Source: Planctomycetota bacterium
GTDB lineage: Bacteria > Planctomycetota > UBA1135 > GCA-002686595
Length of the DNA stretch: 47,303 bases
NCBI GenBank assembly: GCA_029259595.1
Contig: JAJDEW010000041.1
Location: 1-47,303, forward strand
Direction: 5' to 3'
The notes below the pieces were generated by a model. The model saw only the letters and a program-made list of their open reading frames with translations, had not been told where the DNA came from and made no database searches. Positions within the stretch are counted from its first letter, which is position 1. Each line of letters begins with the position of its first letter. The position numbers and the translations under genes are program-made. This document shows, one piece after another, positions 24,223-32,932 of this stretch.

Positions 24223-26052
24223 GTGCCAAAGAACGTGCGCAAGGGCTGGATCCGCGTCCTGACCTTTCTCGGGCTCGGCGATCTCGGTTTCGTAGGGAAG
24301 TGGGTCGGACTTTCGAGCGTGATCGGGGTCTGTGGAGGCTTCGCGGCGGTCGGCTTCGCCTGGCTGCTCGAGGTCGTCCAGGGCGCTGCGTTGCACGACC
24401 TGGCCGGCCTCGCAGGCGAAGGGGTCGGCGACGGCGGCGGCCGCGCCTGGATGCTCTTTCTGATCCTGCCCGTGGGCGGGCTGTTGGTCGGCTGGCTGAC
24501 GACGCGCTTCGCGCCCGAGGCGGAAGGACACGGCACCGAGCAGCTGATCCGCACGTTTCACGATCTGGGAGGCCGCGTCCGGCGTCGGGTCGTCGCCATC
24601 AAGGCCCTGACGAGCGCGATCACGATCGGTACGGGCGGTTCGGCGGGCCAGGAGGGCCCCGTGGCCCAGATCGGCAGCGGGGTCGGCAGCGCCGCGGCCG
24701 ACGCGCTGCACCTGTCCGACCGCGACCGACGCATCTTCCTCCTGGCGGGATCAAGCGCGGGGATCGGCGCCCTCTTCACGGCGCCCCTGGGCGGTGCCCT
24801 GTTCGCACCGGAAGTGCTCTACAGCAAGCCCGAATTCGAGGGCGAGGCGATCATCCCCTGCATCATCTCGTCGATCGTCGCCTACTCGACCTTCACGACG
24901 ATCACGGGCGAGGAGAAGGCGATCGTCATTCCGGGCGAGATCCTCGAGACGCTCTCGCACCGCGATTGGCGCGAGCTCGGCGTGTACCTCGTGCTCGCCA
25001 TCCTCTGCACGCTGGTCAGCTGGCTGTACGTGCGCACCTTCGACGGCTTGCGCACCGGCTTCGCGCGACTCACGCCGGTCCCGCGCCCGATCCGACCGGC
25101 GATCGGCGGTCTCCTGCTGGCCGGCCTCGCCTTCGCGATCGCGCCGTGGGCGGGCACGAGCGGCGTCCTGGGCGGCGGCTACGAGCTGATCAAGACCTCG
25201 ATCGCCGGCGAGCTTCCGATCGCGATCATGGGAGTGCTCGTGCTCGGGAAGATCCTGTCGACCTCGCTCTCGATCGCCTCGGGCGGCTCGGGCGGTGTGT
25301 TCGCACCATCGCTCGCGATCGGCGCCTTGCTCGGCGCCATCGTCGGGAAGACGGCCGAGGTCTGGCTACCCGACCTCGACATCAGTCCGTCCTGCTATGC
25401 CCTGGTCGGCATGGGCGGCTTCTTTGCCGGCGTCGCCAAGACGCCGATCGCCTCGATCATCATCGTGTGCGAGATGACGGGGAGCTACGGGCTCTTGACG
25501 CCGCTCATGCTCGTGTCGGTTCTGCACCTCATGCTGGCGCAGCGCTGGACGATCTACGACACGCAGGTCCCCGGCATGGTGGAGTCGCCGGCACACGCCG
25601 GCGACTTCGTGGTCGACGTGCTCGAGCGCGTGCTCGTGAAGGACCTCCTGGACGGCGCGCGCGAACCACAACCGATCTCCGAGAACACGACGCTGCGGCG
25701 GGCGCTCGACATCGTCTCGAAGGCCCAGGGCTACTACTTTCCGGTGGTCGACAAGGAGGAGCGGATGGTCGGCATCTTCTCGCTCTCGGACGTTCGACGC
25801 ATCTTCCAGGAGATGGAGGTGGCCGACGTCGTCATCGTGCGCGACTTCATGGTCGAGAACGTCATTACGACGACGCCCCAGGACAACCTCAACACGGCCC
25901 TCCAGAAGCTCAACGAATACGGACTGCACGAAATCCCGGTCGTCGCCGTCGAGGACGACCGGCGGGTGATCGCCATGCTGACGCGGAACAACCTGGGGGC
26001 GGCCTACCACAAGCGCCTCCATGCCCTGAAACGCGCCGGAGCGGCGGAATGA
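24223..26052 (+). CDS. ClC family chloride channel/antiporter with CBS pair
   Basis: A 609-residue protein. The membrane part (about 25-445) has the ClC signatures EGHGTEQLI (GSGIP region, 101-109), GSAGQEGPVAQIGS (139-152) with the gating glutamate at 144, and GGVFAPSLAIG (357-367). CEMTGSYGL (416-424) is the helix-N/O region. The cytoplasmic tail has two CBS domains (about 470-530 and 535-600; FPVVDKEERMVGIFSLSDVR and EIPVVAVEDDRRVIAML), which commonly bind adenine nucleotides and tune transport. The gating glutamate favours chloride or fluoride ion exchange or gated flow; whether channel or proton antiporter is undecided. The GTG start is fixed by the box directly upstream and a lack of earlier family sequence. 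Confidence 0.94.
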   Translation: MPKNVRKGWIRVLTFLGLGDLGFVGKWVGLSSVIGVCGGFAAVGFAWLLEVVQGAALHDLAGLAGEGVGDGGGRAWMLFLILPVGGLLVGWLTTRFAPEAEGHGTEQLIRTFHDLGGRVRRRVVAIKALTSAITIGTGGSAGQEGPVAQIGSGVGSAAADALHLSDRDRRIFLLAGSSAGIGALFTAPLGGALFAPEVLYSKPEFEGEAIIPCIISSIVAYSTFTTITGEEKAIVIPGEILETLSHRDWRELGVYLVLAILCTLVSWLYVRTFDGLRTGFARLTPVPRPIRPAIGGLLLAGLAFAIAPWAGTSGVLGGGYELIKTSIAGELPIAIMGVLVLGKILSTSLSIASGGSGGVFAPSLAIGALLGAIVGKTAEVWLPDLDISPSCYALVGMGGFFAGVAKTPIASIIIVCEMTGSYGLLTPLMLVSVLHLMLAQRWTIYDTQVPGMVESPAHAGDFVVDVLERVLVKDLLDGAREPQPISENTTLRRALDIVSKAQGYYFPVVDKEERMVGIFSLSDVRRIFQEMEVADVVIVRDFMVENVITTTPQDNLNTALQKLNEYGLHEIPVVAVEDDRRVIAMLTRNNLGAAYHKRLHALKRAGAAE

Positions 26053-26106
26053 GGCCGTACGAGGGACAGAAGTCGGCCAGGGGGCTGGACTGGAGCGAGA
26101 GCGGCC

Positions 26107-26112
26107 TAGAAT
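26107..26112 (+). promoter_or_regulatory. TANNNT box upstream of the bacilliredoxin gene
   Basis: CCTAGAAT, 106 bases before the ATG at 26219, implying a leader of about 100 bases. The ATG at 26111 overlaps this box and is not taken as the start. Confidence 0.3.
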
Positions 26113-26218
26113 GATCGGTCGCCCAAGCAGCTCCGACTGGACTGCAGGGCGGCCCACCCTCTCTCTCCCTCAGACCACCGAGCCCACCCCCGGGATTCTC
26201 TTCGGTCCCGCACGCTCT

Positions 26219-26632
26219 ATGTACGACCCGACACTTGTTCAACCGATGCGCGACGAGGTGACCCGCCTCGGCGCCTCCGAACTGAAGACCGCCCAAGAGG
26301 TCGACGACATCCTCAAGGAGAGCGGCACGACGCTCGTCTTCGTCAACTCCGTCTGCGGCTGCGCCGCCGGCGGCGCCCGCCCCGGGCTGGCGCTCTCGCT
26401 GATGCAGGGCAAGAAGCCGGACCGCATCGTCACGGTGTTCGCCGGCATGGAGCGCGAAGCCGTCGCGCGCGCGCGCGAGTACTTCAAGCCCTACCAGCCG
26501 AGCTCGCCGCAGATCGCCCTGATGAAGGACGGCCAACTCGTCAGCATGTGGCAACGCCACGACATCGAGGGCCGTGACCCGTCGACCCTGGCGCAGAGCC
26601 TGCACCAGGCCTACGAAGAGCATTGTCAGTGA
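26219..26632 (+). CDS. BrxA/BrxB (YphP/YqiW) family bacilliredoxin
   Basis: A 137-residue thioredoxin-fold protein. VNSVCGCAAGGARPG holds the CGC active site (Cys46, Cys48), and MYDPTLVQPMRDE at the N-terminus is typical of the family. In Bacillus, BrxA and BrxB remove bacillithiol from thiolated proteins; whether this organism makes bacillithiol cannot be judged here, so general disulfide reductase or isomerase work is the safe reading. Length matches the family (about 144). The start is placed at the family N-terminus; the upstream 36 codons from 26111 are proline- and serine-rich and unlike the family. The stop overlaps the next start as GTGA. Confidence 0.92.
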   Translation: MYDPTLVQPMRDEVTRLGASELKTAQEVDDILKESGTTLVFVNSVCGCAAGGARPGLALSLMQGKKPDRIVTVFAGMEREAVARAREYFKPYQPSSPQIALMKDGQLVSMWQRHDIEGRDPSTLAQSLHQAYEEHCQ

Positions 26633-27111
26633 CCGGAGACGCGGGGCGCGCGTCCCGGACCGCGGACGAGAAGCTCGCCTTGGCGGATCGGCTCCTCGAG
26701 GAGGCGGTCTACCGCGCTCGTGAGACGCAGGCGATCGGCGTCGCGCTCAGCGGCCACGCCTTGAACGACCCCACGGGCCCCGGCACCTGCGGCCTCGGCG
26801 AGGCCGCCGAGTTCCGGGACGGCCTGTCGGAGACCGGACGCAAGCTGGTCGCCGAGCTCTGGCCCGAGCTCGGCGGCGACACGGCCGTCCGCATCAAGCA
26901 GCTCCTGTCCGATTGGGTCCGGCGCCAGGACGCCTTCGACCGCAAGCGCAACCACTTCCTGCGCGACTTCCGCGCGCGCAACGGCGCGGACCGCCAGGCC
27001 TACACGCCGGAGCTCCTGCGCGCCTTCGAGGGCGGGCTGGACGCGATCAACACCGAGATCATCGAGGAGCGACGCAGAGTCGCCCTGCTGCTCCTCGCGC
27101 CCGGGATCTGA
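26629..27111 (+). CDS. Hypothetical protein coupled to bacilliredoxin
   Basis: A 160-residue, soluble, highly charged, helical protein with no family that I recognise. It opens with DEKLALADRLLEEAVYRARE and ends TEIIEERRRVALLLLAPGI; the middle contains LLSDWVRRQDAFDRKRNHFL. No signal peptide and only one cysteine. The GTG at 26629 overlaps the bacilliredoxin stop (GTGA), so the two are co-translated; a TTG at 26623 is an alternative. The context suggests a role in thiol or stress physiology, but that is inference from neighbourhood only. Confidence 0.72.
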   Translation: MTGDAGRASRTADEKLALADRLLEEAVYRARETQAIGVALSGHALNDPTGPGTCGLGEAAEFRDGLSETGRKLVAELWPELGGDTAVRIKQLLSDWVRRQDAFDRKRNHFLRDFRARNGADRQAYTPELLRAFEGGLDAINTEIIEERRRVALLLLAPGI

Positions 27112-27208
27112 GCCCGTGAGGTGCCTCCGAGACCGTCCCGGCGACCGTGACCGGCGCTCTGCGGCCGGCTAACCGGACCGTTCGCCCGCGTCCACCCAGA
27201 GACCTCTC

Positions 27209-27955
27209 ATGCACGACTCCGTCACCGTTCTCACCCGTCTCGAACGACTCGAACGCGAAGGGCGGCGCTGGCGCGCCCTGGCCGTCGGACTCGGGCTGCT
27301 CCTCGTCGGCACGCTGGCCGCCGGCTTCGCGACCCCCGCTGCGGACGTCGTCCGCGCGCAGAAGTTCGTGCTGGAGGCCCCGGACGGGACCGAGCATGGC
27401 ACGCTCGCACTCGATCCGAACAAGAGCCCCTACCTCCTGCTGCGCCGCGACAAGGCCAGTGCGATCCTGACCCTGTCCGGCCCGGGCCTGGCCCTGCGGG
27501 GTGAGGACGGCAAGCGCGGCGCGTTCCTCGGCGTCGATTCGACCGGCGCCGCCAAGCTCGATCTGTTCAGCCCGAAGGTGCTCGACGGCGTCCGGCTGGC
27601 CGTCCAGGACAACGGCACGGCCGGCGTCTACGTCCTCTCCGAGACCGGCTCCGAGGCGGGCTCGATGGAGTCCTTTCCGGGCCGCGGCGCGCTCTTCACC
27701 GCCCGCGACAAAAAGCGCCTGCCGCGCGTCATCTTCGGCCTCGACGAGCAGTACATCCCGACCCTGATGATGCTCGACAACAAGGGGCGCCGCCGGATCG
27801 GCATGCTCGTCAACCCGACCGAGGAGGGCGAAGCGCTGTTCGCGATCGAGGACGGCCAAGGCCTCTCGCGCGGCGAGCTGGCCCAGAGCTTCGACGGCTC
27901 GGTCAAGCTGCGGCTCCTGCGCGAAGACGGCAAGCCGAGCTACGAGGCGCCTTAA
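27209..27955 (+). CDS. Membrane-anchored beta-rich protein of unknown function
   Basis: A 248-residue protein. Residues 1-20 are a charged helix (LTRLERLEREGRRW), followed by one transmembrane helix (ALAVGLGLLLVGTLAAGFA, about 23-41). The rest is strand-rich, with repeated motifs such as FVLEAPDGTEHGTLALDP, LALRGEDGKRGAFLGVD and VRLAVQDNGTAGVYVLSE, each pairing a G-x-x-x-A/G-x-L strand with a turn. The pattern is like that of bacterial proteins with N-terminal coiled anchor and beta-strand repeats around the membrane surface, but I cannot name the family. No catalytic motif. Confidence 0.7.
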   Translation: MHDSVTVLTRLERLEREGRRWRALAVGLGLLLVGTLAAGFATPAADVVRAQKFVLEAPDGTEHGTLALDPNKSPYLLLRRDKASAILTLSGPGLALRGEDGKRGAFLGVDSTGAAKLDLFSPKVLDGVRLAVQDNGTAGVYVLSETGSEAGSMESFPGRGALFTARDKKRLPRVIFGLDEQYIPTLMMLDNKGRRRIGMLVNPTEEGEALFAIEDGQGLSRGELAQSFDGSVKLRLLREDGKPSYEAP

Positions 27956-28105
27956 GTCGGATCGTCGTCGGCCGAAGGGTTCGCCATCTTTCTTGGACTT
28001 CGTGTCGACCGCATTTGGCGCCCGCAACGGGACACAGGCGACCACCTGGCATCCTGACGCCAACCCTGGCTCCCTCATCTCTTCCCCCTTTCCTGACGGG
28101 ACCTC

Positions 28106-29701
28106 ATGAGACGAATCGACCCGTTCCTCTTGCTCGCGCTGCTGGCGTGTCCCACGGCCAGCGCCCAGAGCTCCTCCTTCGCCCTCTCGACGGATGCCTT
28201 GCACCCCGTAGGCCTGCCCGGCTCCGGGACGCTCGGCTCCGAGGTGCTGTGCGGCGACTTCACGGCCAACGGCACGCCCGACGTCGTGATCGTCCGCGGC
28301 TCCTACGCCTACTTGCTCGTCGATCCGGAGACCCACTCGACCTCCACTCCGAGCGCCTTCTCCGAGCGCCTCGAAGATCCCTCCACGGGTTCGCCCGAGA
28401 CGGTCTCGGACCTCGCCGTCCTCGACCGCGGAAGCGCCGGACCGGCGATCCTGACGGTCGGCAGCAGCGGCGTCTGCGTCTGGGACTGGGACGACGGCCT
28501 CGACAAGACCGTCCTCTCCGGCAGCTGGGCCACGCCCACGCACGTCGCCACGCGCGGGACCGGGATGGTCCTAGCGGTCGTCGTCGACCAGAACTACGAC
28601 ATCTGGTCGATCATCCTCAGCGGCGGCTCGCTGGTGACGAGCTTCTACTCCGGGGATTTCTCGGCGCAGACGATCGACGACGTCGACCTCATCCAGTGGG
28701 ACACCGATAGCCCGCAGGAGCTCGCCGTGACGCGTGCGGGTGCGCTCGGCATCTACGACCTCGACGGATCCGTGGTCTCGGTCCTCGCGACGAACTACCA
28801 AGCTCCGGGGGCCTTCGAGGTCCTGCGGGCGACTTCCGGCCAGGAGCTCGTGGCCTGGGTCGACAAGAGCGGCAGCAACGCTGACCTGACCGTCTACGGG
28901 GCCTCCGGCTCGCAGACCGCGATCGACCTCGGCGGGGATGCCTTCGGACTGGCCGCCGGCGATGCGAACGACGACGGCCTGCTCGACCTCATGGTGGGCG
29001 TGGAGGCGACCGACGATCTCCTGTACTTCGAGAACACCGGCGTCTCCGGCACCACTTTCGGCAGCGGCGAGGTCGTGGACGGTTACGGCGGAAGCGGCGA
29101 CCCGGAGACGCTCGTGCTCTGCGACTTCGACGGGGACGGCGACGCCGACCTCTTGGCCTGCGACGAGACGGGCGGAGGCGACTTCTTCTACAGCCAGGCG
29201 ACGGACGCGGAGACGTTGGTGCTCTCCAACACGTGGGACGTGACCGCCGTGCCGTCCTCCTGGAACCCCGTGACTCTGTCGTACGAAGCCGCGGACGTAG
29301 AGTTCGAGTTCACGCTTCCCGATCTCGATTCGACGGATCCGGGCTACGACGTGCTGCAGTCCGCGACCCACATCGAGTTCGTGTACTGGCGGGCCTACTG
29401 GGATGACACGCAGCACGACGACTACGAGCCCCTCACGACAGCCGGTACCCAAGTGCTCGCCGAACTTCCCGATACCGACATGGCCTTCGTCGTGGACGGC
29501 CTCGTGGATCCAGACGACTACCTGCAGGCGTACTACGTCGAAGTCCGGCTCGTCGCGTGGCCGAGCGGAGCGGTGCGGGTCGGTTTGCCCTCGGACGAAT
29601 TTGGCTTCTATGTGACCTGCGGGGGAGGGGTCGCCGGAGAGCAGTCGCGGACGCCGCCCAAGCCCTTCCCGCCGGGTGACCCGCCCAGCGGCGGAGGTTG
29701 A
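28106..29701 (+). CDS. Secreted FG-GAP-like repeat protein with Gly/Pro tail
   Basis: A 531-residue protein with a classical signal peptide (FLLLALLACPTASAQ, cleavage after residue 21). Several degenerate FG-GAP/VCBS units follow, for example VLCGDFTANGTPDVVIV, AAGDANDDGLLDLMVGV and LCDFDGDGDADLLAC; these fold as propeller blades and bind calcium through D-x-D-x-D-G loops. Residues about 370-500 form a different beta-domain (VTLSYEAADVEFEFTLPDLD), and the end is low-complexity (PPKPFPPGDPPSGGG), probably extended. Expected extracellular; ligand unknown. The upstream 150 bases hold no clear promoter box. Confidence 0.82.
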   Translation: MRRIDPFLLLALLACPTASAQSSSFALSTDALHPVGLPGSGTLGSEVLCGDFTANGTPDVVIVRGSYAYLLVDPETHSTSTPSAFSERLEDPSTGSPETVSDLAVLDRGSAGPAILTVGSSGVCVWDWDDGLDKTVLSGSWATPTHVATRGTGMVLAVVVDQNYDIWSIILSGGSLVTSFYSGDFSAQTIDDVDLIQWDTDSPQELAVTRAGALGIYDLDGSVVSVLATNYQAPGAFEVLRATSGQELVAWVDKSGSNADLTVYGASGSQTAIDLGGDAFGLAAGDANDDGLLDLMVGVEATDDLLYFENTGVSGTTFGSGEVVDGYGGSGDPETLVLCDFDGDGDADLLACDETGGGDFFYSQATDAETLVLSNTWDVTAVPSSWNPVTLSYEAADVEFEFTLPDLDSTDPGYDVLQSATHIEFVYWRAYWDDTQHDDYEPLTTAGTQVLAELPDTDMAFVVDGLVDPDDYLQAYYVEVRLVAWPSGAVRVGLPSDEFGFYVTCGGGVAGEQSRTPPKPFPPGDPPSGGG

Positions 29702-29723
29702 TCCTGCGAGGGAGGACCCTCAC

Positions 29724-29755
29724 GACGGCCGGTACCCCCGCGGGTGCCGGCCGTC
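29724..29755. terminator. 14-bp hairpin between convergent genes
   Basis: GACGGCCGGTACCC (29724-29737) pairs with 29742-29755 around a CCGC loop, with one G-T pair. It lies 22 bases after the stop at 29701 and 25 bases beyond the stop of the CHAT gene, and is followed by GGGCTTTC on the plus strand. It can serve both directions. Confidence 0.75.
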
Positions 29756-29780
29756 GGGCTTTCACCGACCCCCCTGACCA

Positions 29781-32363
29781 TCACTTCGCGCGCGGATAGG
29801 CGCGCGTGGTCCCGAGCCCCACGGCGTGCACGAGCGAGAAGTAGGGGTGGCTCGTCGCGGGGTCTCGCGCCAGCGCGGCACGGGCTGCCCGCAGTGCTTC
29901 GGCGACGGTGTCGCCGGCCCGCAGGCGCGCTTGCAGGACCTCCACGAGCCGGCTCTGCGACTCGACCTCGAGCTGGTTCGGACTGATGACCACGACCTTC
30001 GCGCCGGCCTTCAGGAGCGCCCCGCCGAGGTTCGCGGGACCGTCGTTGCCGCGGCGCGTCACGCCGCGGCCCGCGCCGCAGGCGCTGACGAGGACCACCG
30101 CAGGCGCCTGGACGTTGGCTTCGATCCAGGCGCTGTCGACGAGGCCGGGCTCGCCGGCCAGGACGAGCGCCGCGCTCCGAACGAGCTCGGGCAGCTCGTC
30201 GCCGTGCGTGAAGAGGTGCAGCAGGCGCGCGGTCTTCACCTCGGCCGAGCGCAGAACCTCCGCACGGGCCCGCGCCCCGACGTAGGAGCTCACTTCGTTC
30301 GAGGCGAAGCCTGAGGTCAAGCGCTCCAGGACACCGTCGACCGGAATCGGCGCGTACGTCTCGCCGTACTGTGCGAAGTCGGGAGCGGCGACGAGGACGA
30401 GCTCTTCCGCCGCCGGCTCGCTGACATCCGGCCGTTCGTCGAGGATCATCGCGACCGGCAACGAGGGCAAGTAGGAGATCGCGAGCGCGTCGCCGAGGAA
30501 GGCGCCATCCAGCGGCAGGAACTCGAACGGCGTGTAGCCCAGCATCTCCTGCCCGTCCACGAGCACGGTGTCCCAACCCTGGAGCCGTTCGCGGACGGAC
30601 TCGGGCAGGAGCAGCTCGGTCAGCTGGCGGGCAGCGGAGTTGTCGAGAAGCTCCGCGCGCGCGCCAGGTCCCGCGTCCCGCGACGAAGGCTTGCGCACGA
30701 GCCGTTGCAGCCACTCCTGACGAAGCTCGCGAAAGCGCGCCAGGTAGGGCAGCGTCTCGTGCAAGAGGACCTCGTCGTCGAAGGCGAAGAGGTGCGTCTC
30801 CGTGGCCCCGGGGAGGACCACGAGCACGCCCGTCCCGGGAACGGCTAGCCGCGCGCGGATTCGAGCGAAGGGACGCGGCTCGTAGCCGGCGGAGCGCGCG
30901 AAGCTCCCCAGCGCTTCGGCCTCGAGCACGAACTCGAGCGCCCGAGCGATCCCGGCTTCCCCCGGCTCTTCGGCCAGGGCGGCGCGGATCAACTCGGAGA
31001 GGATCATCCGACGGCCGAGGTAGTTCAAGAATCCGATTCCGCCCGGACGGCTCGGCGTGGCGCGCCAGCTCGCGCTGAAGCGCCGCCAGGTCCCGAAGAG
31101 TTGTCGCCGAGCCGGCTTGGTTTGCGAACAGGCCGTGAGGCGACACTGGCGGTGTGCGAGAGCGGCGAGCATCACGTCGTCGTCCAGGCGAAACTCGTCG
31201 CGAATCGCCTGCAGACGAGCGATCTCGTCGCCCGCCTCCGCAAGACGCCCGGCCGCTTGCAGGACCGCGGCCAGACTCGCGCGAACACGGTGCGCGACAT
31301 CGTCCGCCAGCGCCGCGTCTGCGAGCAGCGCGCGTAGCTCGCCTTCCGCATCCGAAGCCAGGTCGAGGTCGTATTGGGCCTGGATCGCCAGGGCCAAGGC
31401 CGCTCGCGCTCGCAACGCGGCCCTGCGTACGGGGTTCGCGAACAGCCCCTCGCGCGCGAGGGTCTGGTCGACGAACCGTCGCGTCGCGTCCATGCGGCCC
31501 TGCGCGACCAAGGTCATCGCGCGGTGATCGAGCGCGCGCTCGACATAGCCCGGGTACGCCAACCCTTCGGCCAGCACGAGCTCCTCCAGAACGAGCGGCA
31601 TGGCCCGGTCCGGATTGCCGAGACCCAGCTCGAGCTCCGCCAGCGTCCCCAGGTAGTCCACGCGCGCGAGGCGTGTCTCGAGGTCGTTTGGATCGAGGCG
31701 GGCCAGCAACGCGTCGATCTCCGCAAGGTGCGCCAGGGCGTCCTCGAAGCGTCCCTGGGCGCGTGCCAGCTGGACGACCTTGATGTGCAGATCGGCCATG
31801 CGCGCCGAGGAGTTGCCCGCGAGATCGGCGAGGTCTTCGAGCAGCATGTCCTCGGCCCGTCCGTACTCGGCGCGGTTCGTGAGCACCTGCGCCAGGGAGG
31901 TGGTGCACATGATCCGCAGCCAAGCGACGCCGGTTTCGCGCGCGATCTCGCGTGACGTCTCGAACAGGATCGCGGGGTCGTAGTCGGGGAGCTCGAGCGC
32001 CTCGCGCGACCACGCGAGCGCGACCGCGATCTCGGCATGCTCGCGGGCCAGCGGCTCGCTGGGACGGTCCGCGGCCGCGAACAACTCCTCCAGCTCGATC
32101 GTGCGCGCGAAGAGCTCGTCGGCGGCGCGACGGCGCACGTGCTCGTCGGTCGAATGCAGCGCCGCGAGCGGATCCCAGGGCGCTTCACCGTCTTGCGCGG
32201 TCGGCGCCTGCGCATTCCCACGCGCGACGACGCCGGTGAGGATCAGTCCCGCGAGTGCGAGACCTCCGCGTCGGCACTTCCGTCGGGCTCGTCCAGGCCG
32301 TCGTAGGCGCGCACTTCCCAGCGGAAGTGATCGGGGAGAACGAGCTCGGGATCGGGAGTCCAT
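29781..32363 (-). CDS. TPR-CHAT domain protein (caspase-like peptidase)
   Basis: An 860-residue protein (from ATG 32363). Residues about 65-430 are helical repeats of TPR type (e.g. GRFEDALAHLAEIDALLARL). The C-terminal CHAT domain (about 500-860) has the caspase-like dyad His720 (LLHLFTHGD) and Cys762 (VVLVSACGAGRG), so the protease may be active. An RGGLALAGLILTGVVARGNA hydrophobic stretch at about 33-52 looks like a signal or anchor, preceded by an arginine-rich leader. The ATG at 32363 overlaps the anti-sigma gene by 121 bases, so the true start may be a later non-ATG codon. The operon order is sigma, anti-sigma, CHAT. A role as peptidase effector or sensor in the same pathway is inference. 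Confidence 0.82.
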   Translation of the reverse strand: MDSRSRARSPRSLPLGSARLRRPGRARRKCRRGGLALAGLILTGVVARGNAQAPTAQDGEAPWDPLAALHSTDEHVRRRAADELFARTIELEELFAAADRPSEPLAREHAEIAVALAWSREALELPDYDPAILFETSREIARETGVAWLRIMCTTSLAQVLTNRAEYGRAEDMLLEDLADLAGNSSARMADLHIKVVQLARAQGRFEDALAHLAEIDALLARLDPNDLETRLARVDYLGTLAELELGLGNPDRAMPLVLEELVLAEGLAYPGYVERALDHRAMTLVAQGRMDATRRFVDQTLAREGLFANPVRRAALRARAALALAIQAQYDLDLASDAEGELRALLADAALADDVAHRVRASLAAVLQAAGRLAEAGDEIARLQAIRDEFRLDDDVMLAALAHRQCRLTACSQTKPARRQLFGTWRRFSASWRATPSRPGGIGFLNYLGRRMILSELIRAALAEEPGEAGIARALEFVLEAEALGSFARSAGYEPRPFARIRARLAVPGTGVLVVLPGATETHLFAFDDEVLLHETLPYLARFRELRQEWLQRLVRKPSSRDAGPGARAELLDNSAARQLTELLLPESVRERLQGWDTVLVDGQEMLGYTPFEFLPLDGAFLGDALAISYLPSLPVAMILDERPDVSEPAAEELVLVAAPDFAQYGETYAPIPVDGVLERLTSGFASNEVSSYVGARARAEVLRSAEVKTARLLHLFTHGDELPELVRSAALVLAGEPGLVDSAWIEANVQAPAVVLVSACGAGRGVTRRGNDGPANLGGALLKAGAKVVVISPNQLEVESQSRLVEVLQARLRAGDTVAEALRAARAALARDPATSHPYFSLVHAVGLGTTRAYPRAK

Positions 32364-32932
32364 CGCGTTTCGGTCGTTTCGGGAACGGTGTAGAACGGGT
32401 CCTGCGCACCGGGGAGGTAGAAGCGCAGCTCATAGTAGCCGCCCGGGGCGAGCGCGTGCTCCCAACGAAACGTGTCGATGTGCTCGGTGAAGCCCGCGGG
32501 TGCGAGCTCGGTGAAGCCTTCGCCCAGGTAGAACAACGAATCCTCGACGGGCGCGACCCCGTCATCGCGGCTCCAGGAGCGGTAGGCGACGAACGACGCC
32601 ACGAGGACCAGCGCGGCCGCCAGGAGCTGCCAGCCGCGCACGCCGCTCGGGGAACGCGTAGCCGTACGCTCGCCGAAGATCTTGCGCTCGGCACGCTGGA
32701 CGGCGCGCCGCTCGAAGTCTGGCACGTCGGCTTCCAGGGCTTCCTGCAACTCCTCGTCCAGGTCCTCGCGACCGAGCTGCTCGAGCTCGCCGACCAGCTT
32801 TTCAACCTCGCTCATCCGTTCTCTACACGTCTCGCAGTCACGCAAGCGTGCCTCCTCGTCGGTCTCGAGCCGTTCACCGGTCGCCCAGCGCTGCAGCAGC
32901 ACTTCGTGGGAATGGTCGTGAGTCGCGCTCAT
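32243..32932 (-). CDS. Anti-sigma factor with transmembrane helix
   Basis: A 229-residue protein. The N-terminal 60 residues hold an anti-sigma zinc-finger-like motif: histidines at 5, 7 and 9 and RLRDCETCRERM (Cys33, Cys36). A single membrane helix lies at about 101-118 (WQLLAAALVLVASFVAY), with a beta-rich outer domain after it. Such proteins hold an ECF sigma factor at the membrane until a signal frees it. Its ATG overlaps the sigma stop as ATGA (32929-32932), which with the fold makes the pair assignment strong. The outer domain (ELRFYLPGAQDPFYTVP) is the likely signal sensor. Confidence 0.83.
   Translation of the reverse strand: MSATHDHSHEVLLQRWATGERLETDEEARLRDCETCRERMSEVEKLVGELEQLGREDLDEELQEALEADVPDFERRAVQRAERKIFGERTATRSPSGVRGWQLLAAALVLVASFVAYRSWSRDDGVAPVEDSLFYLGEGFTELAPAGFTEHIDTFRWEHALAPGGYYELRFYLPGAQDPFYTVPETTETRWTPDPELVLPDHFRWEVRAYDGLDEPDGSADAEVSHSRD

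Noticed and set aside
26111..26218. N-terminal extension of the bacilliredoxin from ATG 26111
   Set aside because: The 36 extra residues are Ser/Pro-rich and unlike the family, and the ATG overlaps a TANNNT box.
31050..31150. Possible double frameshift in the CHAT gene, because another frame also reads as helical sequence here
   Set aside because: The annotated frame stays open and returns to ordinary family-like sequence (GGIGFLNYLGRRMILSEL) without indels. The other frame is open simply because of high GC.
32243..32363. Frameshift between anti-sigma and CHAT genes explaining the 121-bp overlap
   Set aside because: Both frames end or start normally, and the anti-sigma outer domain reads well to its stop. 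A later non-ATG start for the CHAT gene explains the overlap more simply.
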